NCBI GenBank assembly: GCA_029215795.1
Contig: JARDYH010000007.1
Span: 76,891,763 to 76,955,762 of the forward strand
Length of the DNA: 64,000 bases
Reading direction: 5' to 3'
Source: Anniella stebbinsi
Taxonomy: Eukaryota; Chordata; Lepidosauria; Squamata; Anniellidae
The notes under the pieces are model-generated. The model was not told where the DNA came from. It saw only the letters and a list, made by a program, of their open reading frames with translations, and searched no databases. Every line of letters starts with the position of its first letter. Position 1 is the first letter of the stretch. This document shows, piece by piece, positions 16,487-27,225 of this stretch. The translations under genes were made by a program, and so were the position numbers.

Positions 16487-16999
16487 AGGTGTTTTTGACC
16501 GTCAAGTCTTCCGAAGGCCTCTGAAATCGCCTCCAAAGCATGTGAGCTGTACACTAACCCTCTCTCATTTTGCCAGCTTTCAGCAACACGAATCTTGTTT
16601 TGTGGAAACCTGGAACATCTCCCTTTTTGTAATGGGAGGATTACTGGTGGATTTGTTGCAAAATTCGCGCGAAACGTTGGAAGGGTCAAGATCCATTGCT
16701 CCTTCCCAGAACGACAATCCACAGGGTCCCTTGGTAGGAAGCGTATCAGTCGGAGCGTATCCAGAAACATCTATCCATTACATACAGAACGCATCCTCGT
16801 GCAGCATCCTAAACCAGTTTATTCAGAAACAGGTGCCACCGAGATTTTTTTTAAAAAGGACCTCTTCCCTAGTACATATGTCTAGGATTAAAATCTTAAA
16901 AATCGAATGACAGATACTCTGTCTTATGATCAGACTGGATTCTTGGAGACTCCGGCCGTTGGGATCCCCCTCCCCCCCCCCCAGCTCTCTCACAAATCA
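16487..16999. other. Downstream of gene 1; no gene seen
   Basis: The longest open frame (170 codons on +, starting 16398) overlaps the 3' UTR of gene 1 and has no family motif. It appears to be a chance frame. Confidence 0.4.
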
Positions 17000-17115
17000 C
17001 CACAATCATAGTTCCGTTCTATGCTGCACTGAACAGGCCTCATCTGGAGTACTGTGTCCGGTTCTGGGCCCCACATTTCAAAGAGAACATTGCCAAATTG
17101 GAACCTTTTGCATGC
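17000..17115 (+). mobile_element. CR1 fragment
   Basis: 'ggagtactgtgtccggttct' followed by 'gccccacatttcaaag' is the conserved text near CR1 3' regions, also seen at 56863. Confidence 0.65.
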
Positions 17116-17244
17116 AAAGTATGCCCACTCTGCCTCTGACCTACCATCCTTCCTCACTGCATATTGTAGACACGTACAAGATAAATTCATTTCTTTTAGG
17201 CTTCAGAGAGTCGTGACGTTTTAAAAAGAGAATTGGAAACCGTT

Positions 17245-17397
17245 TGAAAAAGGGCTCCTGCAGTTTGAACTGTTGTGATGAAGAGGGAATTGCATCAGGT
17301 GCTGCATGCGTACCAATGTCACCTGCTGAAATTCCCTTTTTTTATGAAACTGTTAAAGATACAGGATCCCTGTTCTCCTTTTCATATGGTCACCCTG
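17245..17397. mobile_element. Family A MITE lacking its left end
   Basis: It enters at 'gggctcctgcagtttgaact' and finishes at 'ggtcaccct'. This is the ATATG subfamily. Confidence 0.75.
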
Positions 17398-18164
17398 CAT
17401 GAAGTGTTTCTTCAGTTACTAGGACATATACACCTGATTTAGGGAGGGGGGGTTGTAAGCGGTTGATGGGTGATAGCACAGACATCTTTGCAAAGGAGAA
17501 CTGATTAAGATGTTGTTCTTCAACACTTTGCAGAACAATACAGTGAAAGGGCCATTTTTAAAGCATATGGTCACACTACAAGACGCTTTCTTGTATTTGC
17601 TGTAACCAACTTAGCATGGTTACCACCCTCATTACCCCTCCCCCCCAATTTCTAGAAAGTTTACATCTCTGCTCATGACACCAGCCCAATGACATTGAAG
17701 CACCTGGGATAGCTCCTTTAGAGTTCTGACAGAGCAGATTCACTGTGGGGCTTTTCCCATGTATAGACAGGCCCGTTTACACTTTGGAAATTGAAAGCTT
17801 CTTTACATTAGGTTTTTAATTGCTGTATCTACTTTTGGTTTTGCCGCAGAATTGAGATCTGAGCTTTACACAAAGAACTTTTCCTTTCCTACTTTTCCGC
17901 TACATAACCTCTAGGTGGCGTTGTGCTATAGCGGAATATCACAAGTAGGAAAATACTTTTTCTTTTTCTTTCAGAAATAATATCCCATTCCATTCCCACT
18001 TCCCCCCCCCCAAAGAAACCCCACAGGAAAGTGCTTTTTTAAAAAAGAAGACGCGAAACTGGAGGGCCACAACATCATCTAATAGCCCATAAACAACCAT
18101 GAGAAAGGAATCACGAATGCACGATAAATGCCTTGTGTAGGAAAGCTCAAAGATCACAGCAAAC
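17398..18164. other. No gene seen; one family F piece
   Basis: Near 17690-17750, 'gatagctcctttagagttct' matches family F. The rest shows no recognised feature. Confidence 0.4.
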
Positions 18165-18500
18165 TGCCTTATATCAGGTCAGACTATAGTTCCATCTAGA
18201 CCAATATTACCCTCTCTGAATGGCAGTGGCTGTCCAGGGTCTCAGGTGGAGGTTTTCAAATCACCTCCTATCAGCTCTTTTTAAATGCAGCTGCCAAAAA
18301 TTGAACCTGGGATCTTCTGCATGCAAAGCCTGTGGAGCATAGGAAGCTGCTTTATGCTGAATCAAACCATCAGGCATATCTAGCTCAGTATTGTCAACAC
18401 TGACCGGCAGCAGCTTTCCAGCTCTACTTGGAGACACTGGGGATTGAACCTGGGGCCTTCTGTATGCAAGTGCTCTACCACTAAGCCCTTTCCCCTCTCT
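18165..18500 (-). mobile_element. Two tRNA-derived SINE copies, antisense
   Basis: Two tandem units (about 18165-18320 and 18335-18500) each read on the minus strand as a tRNA-like head. The box B form GGTTCAATCC comes from 'ggattgaacc' and is preceded by 'tgcatgcaaa'. The downstream bodies ('catctagctcagtattgtc') are related. This is the widespread reptile SINE type. Confidence 0.7.
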
Positions 18501-19090
18501 ATCACTTAGAATCGTAGGGTTGGATCCAGATTTAGTCATTCTTGGGCAGGATATACACTACAGCATTAAAGCAGTTTATATTCTAACAGTATTGACAACT
18601 GTTGGGGCCCAGTATACACTCCATATACAGTTTTCAAGCTGTTTTCAAAGTGTTCTATCCTGCTTGGTGTAGATCTGGCCTTGGAGTAGACCCACTGAAA
18701 TCAGTGAAACGTAAGAGAGAAACATCATATGATCAGAATGTTTCTTCTAGTATTTAGCTGAAATCTGCATCCTTGGGATTTCTACTTGTGAGTTCTAATC
18801 CTGGGCTCTGGAACAATCAAGAGCATGACTACTCCATCTTCTGTATCAACCTTCCCCAACCAGGTGGCCTTCTGTAACTGAAAAGTTATTGCTATGTACG
18901 CTCCACATCTCCAAGCGACAAGGAACAGTCCAGAGGCATGAGAGAGTCTCTTTGGGATTTGGATGAGAGAGACAGCACTCGAACCCTAAGGTTCCAATTA
19001 TACATTCAGACCATAGTGGAGGCAAACAGAGACTCCAACTCACCCTGGATCAGATGTCCAGACCTTCAAAGCGCTTCCACTGACATCAAC
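18501..19090. other. No feature recognised
   Basis: No gene, tRNA or clear repeat copy was identified. Confidence 0.4.
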
Positions 19091-19091
19091 T

Positions 19092-19600
19092 CTCTGGCTC
19101 AGTTCGGACGACATATTAAGCAACAGTGGGGTAAATAACGTACTGACCGTGCATTAGGCAAGAGGAGCTCCACAGACGACACACTGCAGCCGGCGCTGCT
19201 TAGAACCAGCAAATGCCCCGGCTGCTACGAAGTTGTGGCGGCCATTTTGGTTGCAGCCTCTCCTCCATGTGTCCTCCAGCCGTATCCCAGTATGCACCGT
19301 GAGTTCTGCTGGCTGCATAGAGCGGCTGGGGTTTTTTGGTTGCTCTAGGCAGCGGAACTATTCCGAAATGGAATAGTCCATGGAGAGAGGGAGGGCTGAA
19401 TTCGGACGACACTTTAAACAATGGGGCTTTGGGCTAAACAACGTGCAAGACCGTTGTTTCGCTCCATTGTTTAAAGTGCCTGATTAACGTACTGTCAGTT
19501 GTGTGTGTGTTGTGAGTTGCCCTCCAGACGACACAATAAGCAACACAACTGACGATTGTTCCCCCTCTCCTCCATTGCCTAATGTGTCATCCAAACTGAT
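19092..19600. mobile_element. Family C elements, diverged
   Basis: 'ctcagttcggacgaca' (19097) and 'ctgaattcggacgacact' (about 19397) match the terminus of the intact C copy at 26652. The right end near 19590 reads 'tgtcatccaaactga'. Two copies seem to lie side by side. Confidence 0.55.
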
Positions 19601-20183
19601 CCTCTGTCTCTGTTAGAGGGTGTGTTCAGCAGCCACAACTCATTAAATTCCCTGGTTTCTCCTGACCTGACCAGACGAATCAAGATGGCCAAATGTAACA
19701 ACATCTCCTGAATCTGAGTGCACAAAGACCCTGCAAGTTTTCTTTTTCAACTAGTTTGCTAAACTTTCAGAGCTATACTGCATACCTGTGTGTGTGTGTG
19801 TGTTAAAAGCAAATAAACTCCAAACATGTAACATAATGAAACGATTAAGAACACAAATGAAAAGAAATCCTTTGTTATTCCTGACTCTCCCTTCCTTGTC
19901 CTTCCTCTGTGGTCTCACCCACTGCTGGAATTTAAACAAACAAACAAAATAATTTAGGTTTGTAAGGTCCTGCAAAATGCCACCTGCCCTGGGCCCTCTT
20001 TAAAAAAGTGCAAGTGTCCCCAATCTTTTGGGGTCGGTAGACACATTTGGAATTTTCCATGAGAGTTGTGAGAATATCTCACAAAATGGCTGCCAGGAAG
20101 GGGGGAGGGCTTGCCCATTTGTAAAATGGCAGCCATAATGTTCGGACATCAAAGACTCATTGGAATGGTTCATGCAACACACT
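19601..20183. other. No gene seen
   Basis: It contains a (GT)n of about 7 units near 19789 and text ('gcaagtgtccccaatcttttgg', 'caaaatggctgcca') that recurs near 52080-52170, so it is probably repetitive. Confidence 0.4.
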
Positions 20184-20299
20184 GGCTGAATTTGGACAAC
20201 ACGATAGTCAATGGTGAGGTAATAATCAACTTACAGTTGTTCATCTAGGGGGTACTCCCCACACAACATGGTAATAAATAATCAACTGTGGTGTGGATT
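20184..20299. mobile_element. Family C MITE, left part
   Basis: It runs from 'ggctgaatttggacaaca' to 'gtggtgtggatt'. It is cut by a family A element where the intact copy continues with 'aggatcagcgctg'. Confidence 0.7.
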
Positions 20300-20505
20300 T
20301 AGGGTGACCAGATAAAATCCAGGTCAGGGCTCATGTAACTTTAACAGTTGTAGAGAAAAGGAAATTTCAGCCAGTGTCATTTGTATGCAATTAGTTCCTG
20401 GTGAAATTCCCTCTTCATCACAACAGTTAAAGCTGCAGGGGCCCTGCCTTCTTTTGTATCTGGTCACTCTAGTATAGTGCCTGCACCTTTAACTGTTGTG
20501 ATGAA
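20300..20505. mobile_element. Family A MITE inserted in family C, 3' truncated
   Basis: It starts TAGGGTGACCAGATAAAATC directly at the break in family C and stops after 'gttgtgatgaag'. The right part of the host C element is not found beyond it, so a deletion took both. Confidence 0.75.
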
Positions 20506-20574
20506 GAACCCCTTGTCTGTCTCCAGCTTTAGCTAAAGTCAGCAGTGGAGTTTATTTGTTTTTGTTTTTATTTA

Positions 20575-20800
20575 TTTTTACATTTCTATCCCACCCTTTT
20601 TCTTGTTGCAAGGAACCAGAGGCAGTTCACATGGTCTTCCTTGTTTACTTTTGATCCTCACAACAACCCTGCGAATTAGGTTAAGCTGAGTGTCTGTGAC
20701 TGGCCCAAGGTCACCAAGGGAGCTTCGTAGCTGAGTGGGGACTAGAACCCAGATCTCCCATATCCCAGCCCAACTCTCTAACCAATGCACCACACTGTTG
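20575..20800 (-). mobile_element. tRNA-derived SINE, antisense
   Basis: Read on the minus strand, box A lies in 'gtgtggtgcattggtta' and box B in GGTTCTAGTCC. The body 'ccttgggccagtcacag' follows. The same family is at 48700-48915. Confidence 0.8.
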
Positions 20801-21344
20801 TGAGCTGAACTGTCTGTCTTAAGTTGAGGAAGTTTGTGGGCAGGTATCTCTGTTGCTATGGGGAAGCCCACAAAATCTGGAAATTCTTCCTGCAGTCGGA
20901 GATCGAAAGCATGTGGAGTCTCACGGTCAGGTTCTCTTTTCAATCCTTCAGAAAATTCCCAGAGCCTGTTGATCTTTTAATCCTCTGTTGCTGGCTGTTC
21001 TCACGGCAGGCACAGAACTTCTAGCAATCTTACTTTGCAGGTAAGATCACCTGTCGGCGGTATATGGAGGTTAGGGCTGCCATTTGTTCAAATTGCTCAG
21101 AGATTCACATAAATTGCTCAGAAATTTGTGCACATTGCAGAACCTGCCCCCATGTTTAAAATGCCTGGAAAATCCACAAACTGGATCAGCTTGCTGCAAA
21201 CGCAGTCGGGCACTCAGCTGGAAATGGAATAAATTCCAGGGGGAGCCAAACCTAGGAAAACTCATCAACCTCTACTCCCCAAACAGATTTCTCTACATCC
21301 CTAAGCCCCAATCAGCACTACCTCCAGCAGGCCAGTTGTCACTC
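20801..21344. other. No gene confirmed; donor-like site at 21040
   Basis: 'tactttgcag' followed by GTAAGATCAC resembles a splice donor, and hydrophobic codons precede it. There is no start codon in that frame and the phase is wrong for kallikrein exon 1. It is not called an exon. Confidence 0.3.
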
Positions 21345-21460
21345 AGTCTTGGTGGCCATGTGTCCTACTTTCCAGATGACAGTCCTCTATTGGAGGGGCT
21401 GTCTGGTCCAAGAACCCTAAGAAGGGAGAGCAGGCACCTTGAAGTTGCCCATCCACACTT

Positions 21461-21984
21461 TTATTTATTTTATGTATTTATTTCATTTCTAACCCGCCTC
21501 TCCATCCAGATTGAGGCGGGGAACAACAATAAATATAAATATAAAAACAATAAAATAGATAAACCATTAAAACAGATAAAAACAAATACATTATTAAAAA
21601 CATCTTAAAATTAAATTGGGTAGGCCTGCCGGAAGAGAGCAGTCTTCACTGCTTTCTTAAATTCCAGAAGACTGCTAATTTGTCGAATCTCCTCCGGCAG
21701 GCCATTCCACAGCCTGGGTGCAGCAGAAGAGAAGGTCCTCTGGGTATGTACAGCGCATTGCAGAAGTCAAGCTTTGAAGTTACCAGTGAGTGCACTACCA
21801 TCTTTAGGTCTTCCAACTCTAGGAAGGGCGCAGCTGGCATATCAGCCGAAGCTGATAGTAGGCACTCCTGGCCGTTGCATCTATCTGGGCTGCCATTTGG
21901 AGCGACGAATCCAGGAGTACCCCCAAGCTGCGAACACAGTCTTTCAGGGGGGGTGTAACCCCATCCAGAACTTATCACCTGGAT
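21461..21984 (-). mobile_element. L2/CR1-type LINE, antisense, 5' truncated
   Basis: On the minus strand the ORF2 end reads LVTSKLDFCNALY, a highly conserved block after the RT domain in these LINEs. Frameshifts follow. The 3' UTR text 'gaggcggg' precedes an A/T-rich tail at 21461-21530. The same 3' end is at 28680-28825 (+) and 55160-55440 (-). Confidence 0.8.
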
Positions 21985-22076
21985 AGCGAGCTGAGCAGCA
22001 GGTACACCTGGTCACAATCTTCCTGACTATGGTGAGATGGATTGTGTTTCCATTGAAATGATAGTCATTGCTCCTG

Positions 22077-22078
22077 AT

Positions 22079-22111
<33 letters not shown>
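22077..22111. repeat. (ATC)n microsatellite
   Basis: About 11 ATC units. Confidence 0.9.
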
Positions 22112-22387
22112 TCAATTTATATCCCATCTAATACAAAATAAATTGGACATTTTGCATCTATACCTGTACATTAAGATGTGTGGATGTTTATGCAAATAGC
22201 ACCCTCCATTTCAATCCTGCGTTTTCTCTTTTTTTGGCAGTGCTTAAGTGGCCACCCCATTCTAGAGAGAAGACAAGGCATGTGGAGGCTCCTGCCCCTC
22301 CTGTTCACGCTCCGCCCTTTGAGAGAGGGCAGGTGAAGAGGAAGGAACAGCAAACAGGATAAGCAGCAGGGGCCAGAGGGGCACTTG

Positions 22388-22527
22388 GACAGTGTTCTTC
22401 TACCCTGGTCCCCCCAGATGTTTTGGACATCAACTCCCATCTGCCCCAGCCAGTATAGCCAATGGCCAGGAATGCTGGGAGTCCCAGACCAAAACATCTG
22501 GAGGGCACCAAGTAGGGGGAAGGATGC
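22388..22527. mobile_element. Palindromic repeat family H
   Basis: 'ccagatgttttggacatcaa' and 'ccaaaacatctggagggcac' are inverted arms about 70 bases apart. It lies 215 bases before exon 2 of pseudogene 2. Confidence 0.75.
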
Positions 22528-22742
22528 TCTAGGCATTTTGGTAGTGGGCCCCCTAACTAGTGTGTGACCAGGCCAACCCCTGACACCAGGCCTGGCCATG
22601 GCCACCTCTGTCTCTCGGTGCCTCTGCTCCAGTTGGGGGGGGGGGGGGAATGTGCCCATGGCAGGCAGCAAAGCCAGGAAGAATGCTTCCTAATTTCCTC
22701 TCACCCTGTGCTACAGCTAACACCCATCCTTTCTCTTGGCAG

Positions 22743-22890
22743 TGGCTGCGCAGATGCGCAGGGGCTCCCAATGCGTCGAACACTCCCAGCCCTGGGCAGT
22801 AGCACTCTTTGATGGCTGGAAGTCCCACTGCACAGGCACTCTGATCCACAAACAGTGGCTGGTCACTGCTGCCCAATGCTACATGAGTTG
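22743..22890 (+). pseudogene. Pseudogene 2, exon 2 (His replaced by Gln)
   Basis: 148 nt, acceptor 'ttctcttggcag', donor GTATAT, open throughout. It encodes SQPWAVALF, CTGTLIHKQWLVTAAQC. It is 12 nt shorter than in gene 1; the missing codons include the activation site. Confidence 0.85.
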
Positions 22891-23806
22891 GTATATGTGC
22901 CTGTGGGATGCAGGGGATGCAGGGGTGTATCCACTTAGGACAGGGGTGCAGAACTAAATCCAGCCTTCCGGGGTTCCCCATCTGGCCCATTGGGGTTTCC
23001 CATATGGCTATGGCCCCTTCCTCTAGCCCCATCGCTTTCCCTGCAACCACTAATCGTTTGGTGGTTGCCCAGTATTTGCATGTGTTTGGGAGTTTCTTTT
23101 GTGATGTTATGGGTCACTAGCCAGTCGGTGCTGTGCACAGTTCACTTTTGCTTGAAACTTGCAGAACTTTTCAGTCTTTCAGCCTTAAGAGGAACAGATA
23201 CGTTTGAACTGCATGTGGCAAAGACATGTCCAGAGTGACCTTGCTGTTCTAAACCTTAAGGTGTGTCCAGTGATTTAGTGGAGGAGGAATGCTGGGAAGT
23301 TTAGCTCCAGGACATTTTTTGAGAACATGAGCGATTATGTCATCTGCCGGAGTACCAGGGTAATTGACGGACCTTCCTTGCTCTGGCAAGTGAATAATGC
23401 GACAATGAGGCTTTCAAGTTATACAACTGTTTGTGATGGATTAACATAGGGGGAAGTTCAGAGGATGAGGAAAATATTCAAACAGAGGCTGGAGACTTTG
23501 CTTTTATTTGAGGGAGTTCCTCCTTCACACTAGCAGTTTAAATGCTCACACTTCTTCGCAAGATGGTTTGAATTTCGAATTAAACGTTTAGGGCTGCATT
23601 TCAGCTGTTTGATCTTTCATTAAAGCTCTTGTTTTACAAGTTCAACCCATGCAGTCAGAATTCAGCACTACCACGCTGAATTCTTATGAATAGGCTTGTA
23701 GTCATGCCCCATAAAGTTGATCATAAGATTTTGTCAGTGGTTTGCTTGTTTTTGGTTGTCTGTGTTTTATGAATGTAGATTCTTTTGTGTATAAAAAAGA
23801 GAAAAG

Positions 23807-23872
23807 CTATCTATCCATCCACCCACCCACCCACCCACCCACCCACCCACCCATCCATCCATCCATCCATCC

Positions 23873-23911
<39 letters not shown>

Positions 23912-23982
23912 CCTCCTGGGGGCATGGCTATGGATTCTCCTGGGGGCGTGGCTATGGATTCTCCTGGGGGCATGGCTATGGG
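23807..23982. repeat. Compound tetranucleotide satellite plus 24-bp tandem repeat
   Basis: 23807-23912 runs from ATCC through ACCC and ATCC to ATCT units. 23913-23982 then holds three copies of a 24-base unit ('ctcctgggggcatggctatg' plus 'gatt'), the last incomplete. It lies in intron 2 of pseudogene 2. Confidence 0.9.
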
Positions 23983-24072
23983 GGCTGCCATGATATGCTC
24001 CTGCACTTCGACTTTTACCACTGCACCGCTGGTAGTATCTTTGCCCTTTATGTTCTGTTCCTCGTGCTTCAG

Positions 24073-24326
24073 CATCCTCTTTGCAAGCGTCGGAGAACAT
24101 AGTCTGAGGCACATGGAATTCACTGAGCAGTTCAAGCTCGTGACCAAGGCCATCCAGCACCCCTTTTATGACAGCTACATCAAGAATAATAACATCATGT
24201 TGGTCAAACTCCTTACCCTGGTCTTCATCAACAAGAACATCCGGCCACCCACCTTGCCAATGAACTGCATCCCTCCGGGCAGCTACTGTGTCCTTGCTGG
24301 CTGGGGCACCACCATTTTGCAGAACG
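24073..24326 (+). pseudogene. Pseudogene 2, exon 3 (Asp replaced by Asn)
   Basis: 254 nt, acceptor 'ctcgtgcttcag', donor GTAGGG, phases 2 in and 1 out, frame open. It encodes GEHSLRH, KNNNIMLVKLL and LAGWGTT. The only change at the triad is the Asp codon GAC now AAC. Confidence 0.88.
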
Positions 24327-24399
24327 GTAGGGAGGCTGACACCCCAAGAAGGAAATGGAGGTGTGGAGGACGAAGAGAAAAGGAAGGAGTCAGGGATTC

Positions 24400-24500
24400 A
24401 TTTCATTTCTGTATCTCCCAATAGCCAAAGCTTTCTTGGCGGTTCACAAAAATTAAACCACAAATTGCGGCCCAAAATATAAAATGTGGAAGTTCAAAAC
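24400..24500 (-). mobile_element. L2-like LINE tail, antisense
   Basis: 'tttctgtatctcccaatagc' and 'ttcttggcggttcacaaaaa' mirror the tails at 13877 and 30280. Confidence 0.6.
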
Positions 24501-24788
24501 ATTACAATCTCATTGTGGTAATGCTATAACCTTCTTGAGCATTTATACCTCATAGGATGCGCCATAGCATTTGTTGCAGTATTTTGAATTATTTGGAATA
24601 AAAAGTAGGAAAATAACACTATGTAAGCAGAATGTGGAATCTGGAATATGCCTCATCAATGCACTTCAATACCACTATGAAGCAGTAGCGTGGATCTAGC
24701 CCTGGATTTCTCATAGCATTTTAAAACCTGAGCAGCCTTTAAAAAACCTTCTGCTTCAAGCATTCCTCCCTCGCTCCATTCCCATTAG
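24501..24788. other. Rest of intron 3 of pseudogene 2
   Basis: No feature recognised beyond an acceptor 'cattcccattag' at its end. Confidence 0.4.
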
Positions 24789-24918
24789 AGTACCCGCCAG
24801 ATGTCCTGTACTGTGGAAACATCACCACCCTGACTGATGCCTGAATGTCTATCCCATGGTCCAACTGAGACACATGTTATGCGCCACTGTGAAGCAAGGC
24901 CGTTCTGATTCCTGCCAG
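24789..24918 (+). pseudogene. Pseudogene 2, exon 4 (stop and frameshift)
   Basis: 130 nt against 137 in genes 1 and 3. It opens as PPDVLYCGNIT, then meets TGA at 24840-24842, where gene 1 has the Cys of 'DIC'. Downstream text resumes in another frame as MLCA and SDSCQ before GTAAGG. Net losses are 3 nt before and 4 nt after the stop. Confidence 0.88.
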
Positions 24919-26651
24919 GTAAGGCAAGCGTAATTAGCTATTCTTGCCACCCTCTCCAGCCAAAGAGAGAAAACGTAATGTGTCTATCACCAGATTACTA
25001 TTATTATTATTAGTTGAGATTCGTGCACATGGCTGAAAGCTGGCAGTACAGATGGCGAAAATGTTGTAGAGTATTTCTCACCGCTTAACTCCTGTACAGG
25101 GTTCCAGCCAGACACATCTTCCTCCAGGAAAGCTGTAAAGGGCTCAAGCCGGCCATTCTATGCCCCCTTCCCAGTTTCCTATTTTTCTTTTCCAAGCAAA
25201 GCTCAACATCTCATGGATTCTAGAGGCCATTGAACATGCTCTGTCCCCATTGGGTTGTTTTGTGGGACACAGAGGAGAATTGATACTTTAAGTTACAAAA
25301 AAAAAATGGATTCTTTTGTTCTTCTACAAAGATTGAGGTTCTCCCGAGTATACTGATATGTCCCTCTTATTCTCAATAGCCCTCTTTTGGCTCCAGTCCT
25401 GTTGGCACATGCCACCTGAGTTGGCTTTTAGAGGGAGAGATTGAAACAGTGGAACAGGAGAAGATAAGAAGCCGTCTTAGGGTAGGTCCGATTATTTGCC
25501 CATTTCAGCTAGTATTGTCTGCTCGGACTGATGGCTCTCCTGGGTCTCAGGGCCAAACTAGACAGTATCTTAAATGGCTGAATGAAAGCCGTTTCAACAT
25601 CCTAGCTAAACAATCTCCTTTAGATGTGAGAAGTGGAAGAGGAGATTGGCTTTAAGAATGCTACCTTGAAATGTAGGGACTTTGGCTAAAACCAGCGATT
25701 GCATTTGCCACCTAGTGATCAATTTCTGCTACTCACAATGGCTGTGTTGTGCACCTTTCATCTCTAACACAGCACCCGGTCTGCTAGGGCTAAGCCGAAA
25801 GCTCTTTTAAAAACCTTCTCCAGTGAAAAAAGCTGACCCCCCCCCCCCAGCTCACATTTTTCACTGCTGCTTTCCCGGTTCTGGCCTTAGGCTCTCGCCA
25901 GTTTTCTCACAGTAGGCAAGTGCCATTTTTTTTTTATACCCAGCAGCCACTAGAATTAGGGCAGGATGCATTGCCCTGGCTCTGGTTGGCTGCCTGATGG
26001 CGCCACATCATCATGTCATTGTCATGTAGCCAATCGGATGGAGAGCAGCGTTTACTGCAGTCACTTTAGGGATTGCTAGGAGGAAGAATGGCACCTGTAG
26101 GATACAAGGGCTCCTTGGAGTGCTGTTAGCACTGATGCTAAGTTTGCTCTGTGCTCTGCTCCATTTCATGCTTCCCCTCCCCACACGAACCCAAACTGTC
26201 ACCAACTTCAACACAAGAACACTAGTGCAGGGCTCTTAGGAAGTCGAGCTGCCTTTAACCGTTGCATGACAGGTGGAAATTCAGCAGGGGAAGCTCTTCC
26301 TCTCATGCCAGAAATAAAGTTGGCCACCTTACTCTCTCTCTGCTAATAGTAACCATTTCCAACTTCTTTCTGTGTGCAGTGACACAGCTCACATGATTGC
26401 GGCTGGGGAAATAAGCCATGGGTAATAAGTCACCCAGAATCCATGGGGATCTGGGTGGTTTGTTACCCACAGCAACAAGCCATCCTGGGCAGGTTCAGAT
26501 GGCATGACAAGCTGTGTTGCAGAGGGCAATTATTGTGTTAATCCCCCAGCATGGAACCAGCATGTGCAGGGTGGTTAACAACCCATTGTGGCTTATTAAC
26601 CACCTTGCAACTGTGCGAACTGGGCCACTGTGTTTTGTGGCTCAGATAGTG
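24919..26651. other. Intron 4 of pseudogene 2, first part
   Basis: No exon or strong repeat match was found. Homopolymer runs are at 25298, 25841 and 25928. Confidence 0.4.
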
Positions 26652-26877
26652 GCTGAATTCGGACAACATGATGGTCAATGGTGGGGTAATAATCAACTTT
26701 ACAGTTGTTCATCTAGGGGGCACTCCCCACACAACATGGTAATAAATAATCAACTGTGGTGTGGATTAGGATCAGCGCTGTGTTGACTATGGCAGCATTC
26801 GGACGACATGATAGTCGATACAACTGACGATTATTCCCCCCCCCCTCGGATGCTTATTGTGTCATCCGAATTCAGCC
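26652..26877. mobile_element. Family C palindromic MITE, intact (226 bp)
   Basis: It starts GGCTGAATTCGGACAACATG and ends TGTCATCCGAATTCAGCC, an inverted repeat pair. Related copies are at 19092-19600, 20184-20299 and 35975-36188. It is in intron 4 of pseudogene 2. Confidence 0.75.
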
Positions 26878-27225
26878 AGTGTCTTATTTTTTCATGCCAG
26901 ATTTAGTTTTTCTTTCTTTGCTTACTAGCATTTTGTGTTCATTGTCTTGGAATCAAAATTGGAAGGGAACTAAAAGATCTGGGATGTTTTCAAGTGACGC
27001 TGAGACTGCAACCTCACACACATTTACTTGGGAGTAAGTCTATTGAGATTTACTTCTGAGTAAAAATGGCATCATAACTTTTAAGGGTGGGGGGAAATGT
27101 TGCAACCCGAGGGAATGTCATGCTGGCTAAAAAGAAAAACCCACAACCCCTTCCCTCAAATGCTTTTCTTCAGACTGGAAAAGAACCTTACGGGTTCTTA
27201 TGGTATTCTTGTAATGTCTCCACAG

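Larger units (their letters stand above)
21345..22180 (+). repeat. Family E repeat interrupted by a LINE
   Basis: The left piece is 21345-21460 ('agtcctctattggaggggct', 'aagttgcccatccaca'). The right piece is about 21985-22180 ('acctggtcacaatcttcc'). In the copy at 165-413 these two texts are adjacent. An antisense LINE fills the gap. Confidence 0.6.

Noticed and set aside
16398..16910. A 170-codon open frame after gene 1
   Set aside because: It starts in the 3' UTR of gene 1, contains the AATAAA, and has no family motif.
20941..21040. Candidate exon 1 of pseudogene 2 (hydrophobic codons before GTAAGA)
   Set aside because: There is no ATG in the hydrophobic frame, a stop lies upstream, and the donor phase is 2 rather than the required 1.
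22171..22671. A 166-codon minus-strand frame
   Set aside because: It overlaps a family H palindrome and is Pro/Gly-rich low-complexity translation. There is no domain.
23742..24102. Overlapping frames with Pro/His/Ser repeats
   Set aside because: They are translations of the compound microsatellite and the 24-bp tandem repeat in an intron.
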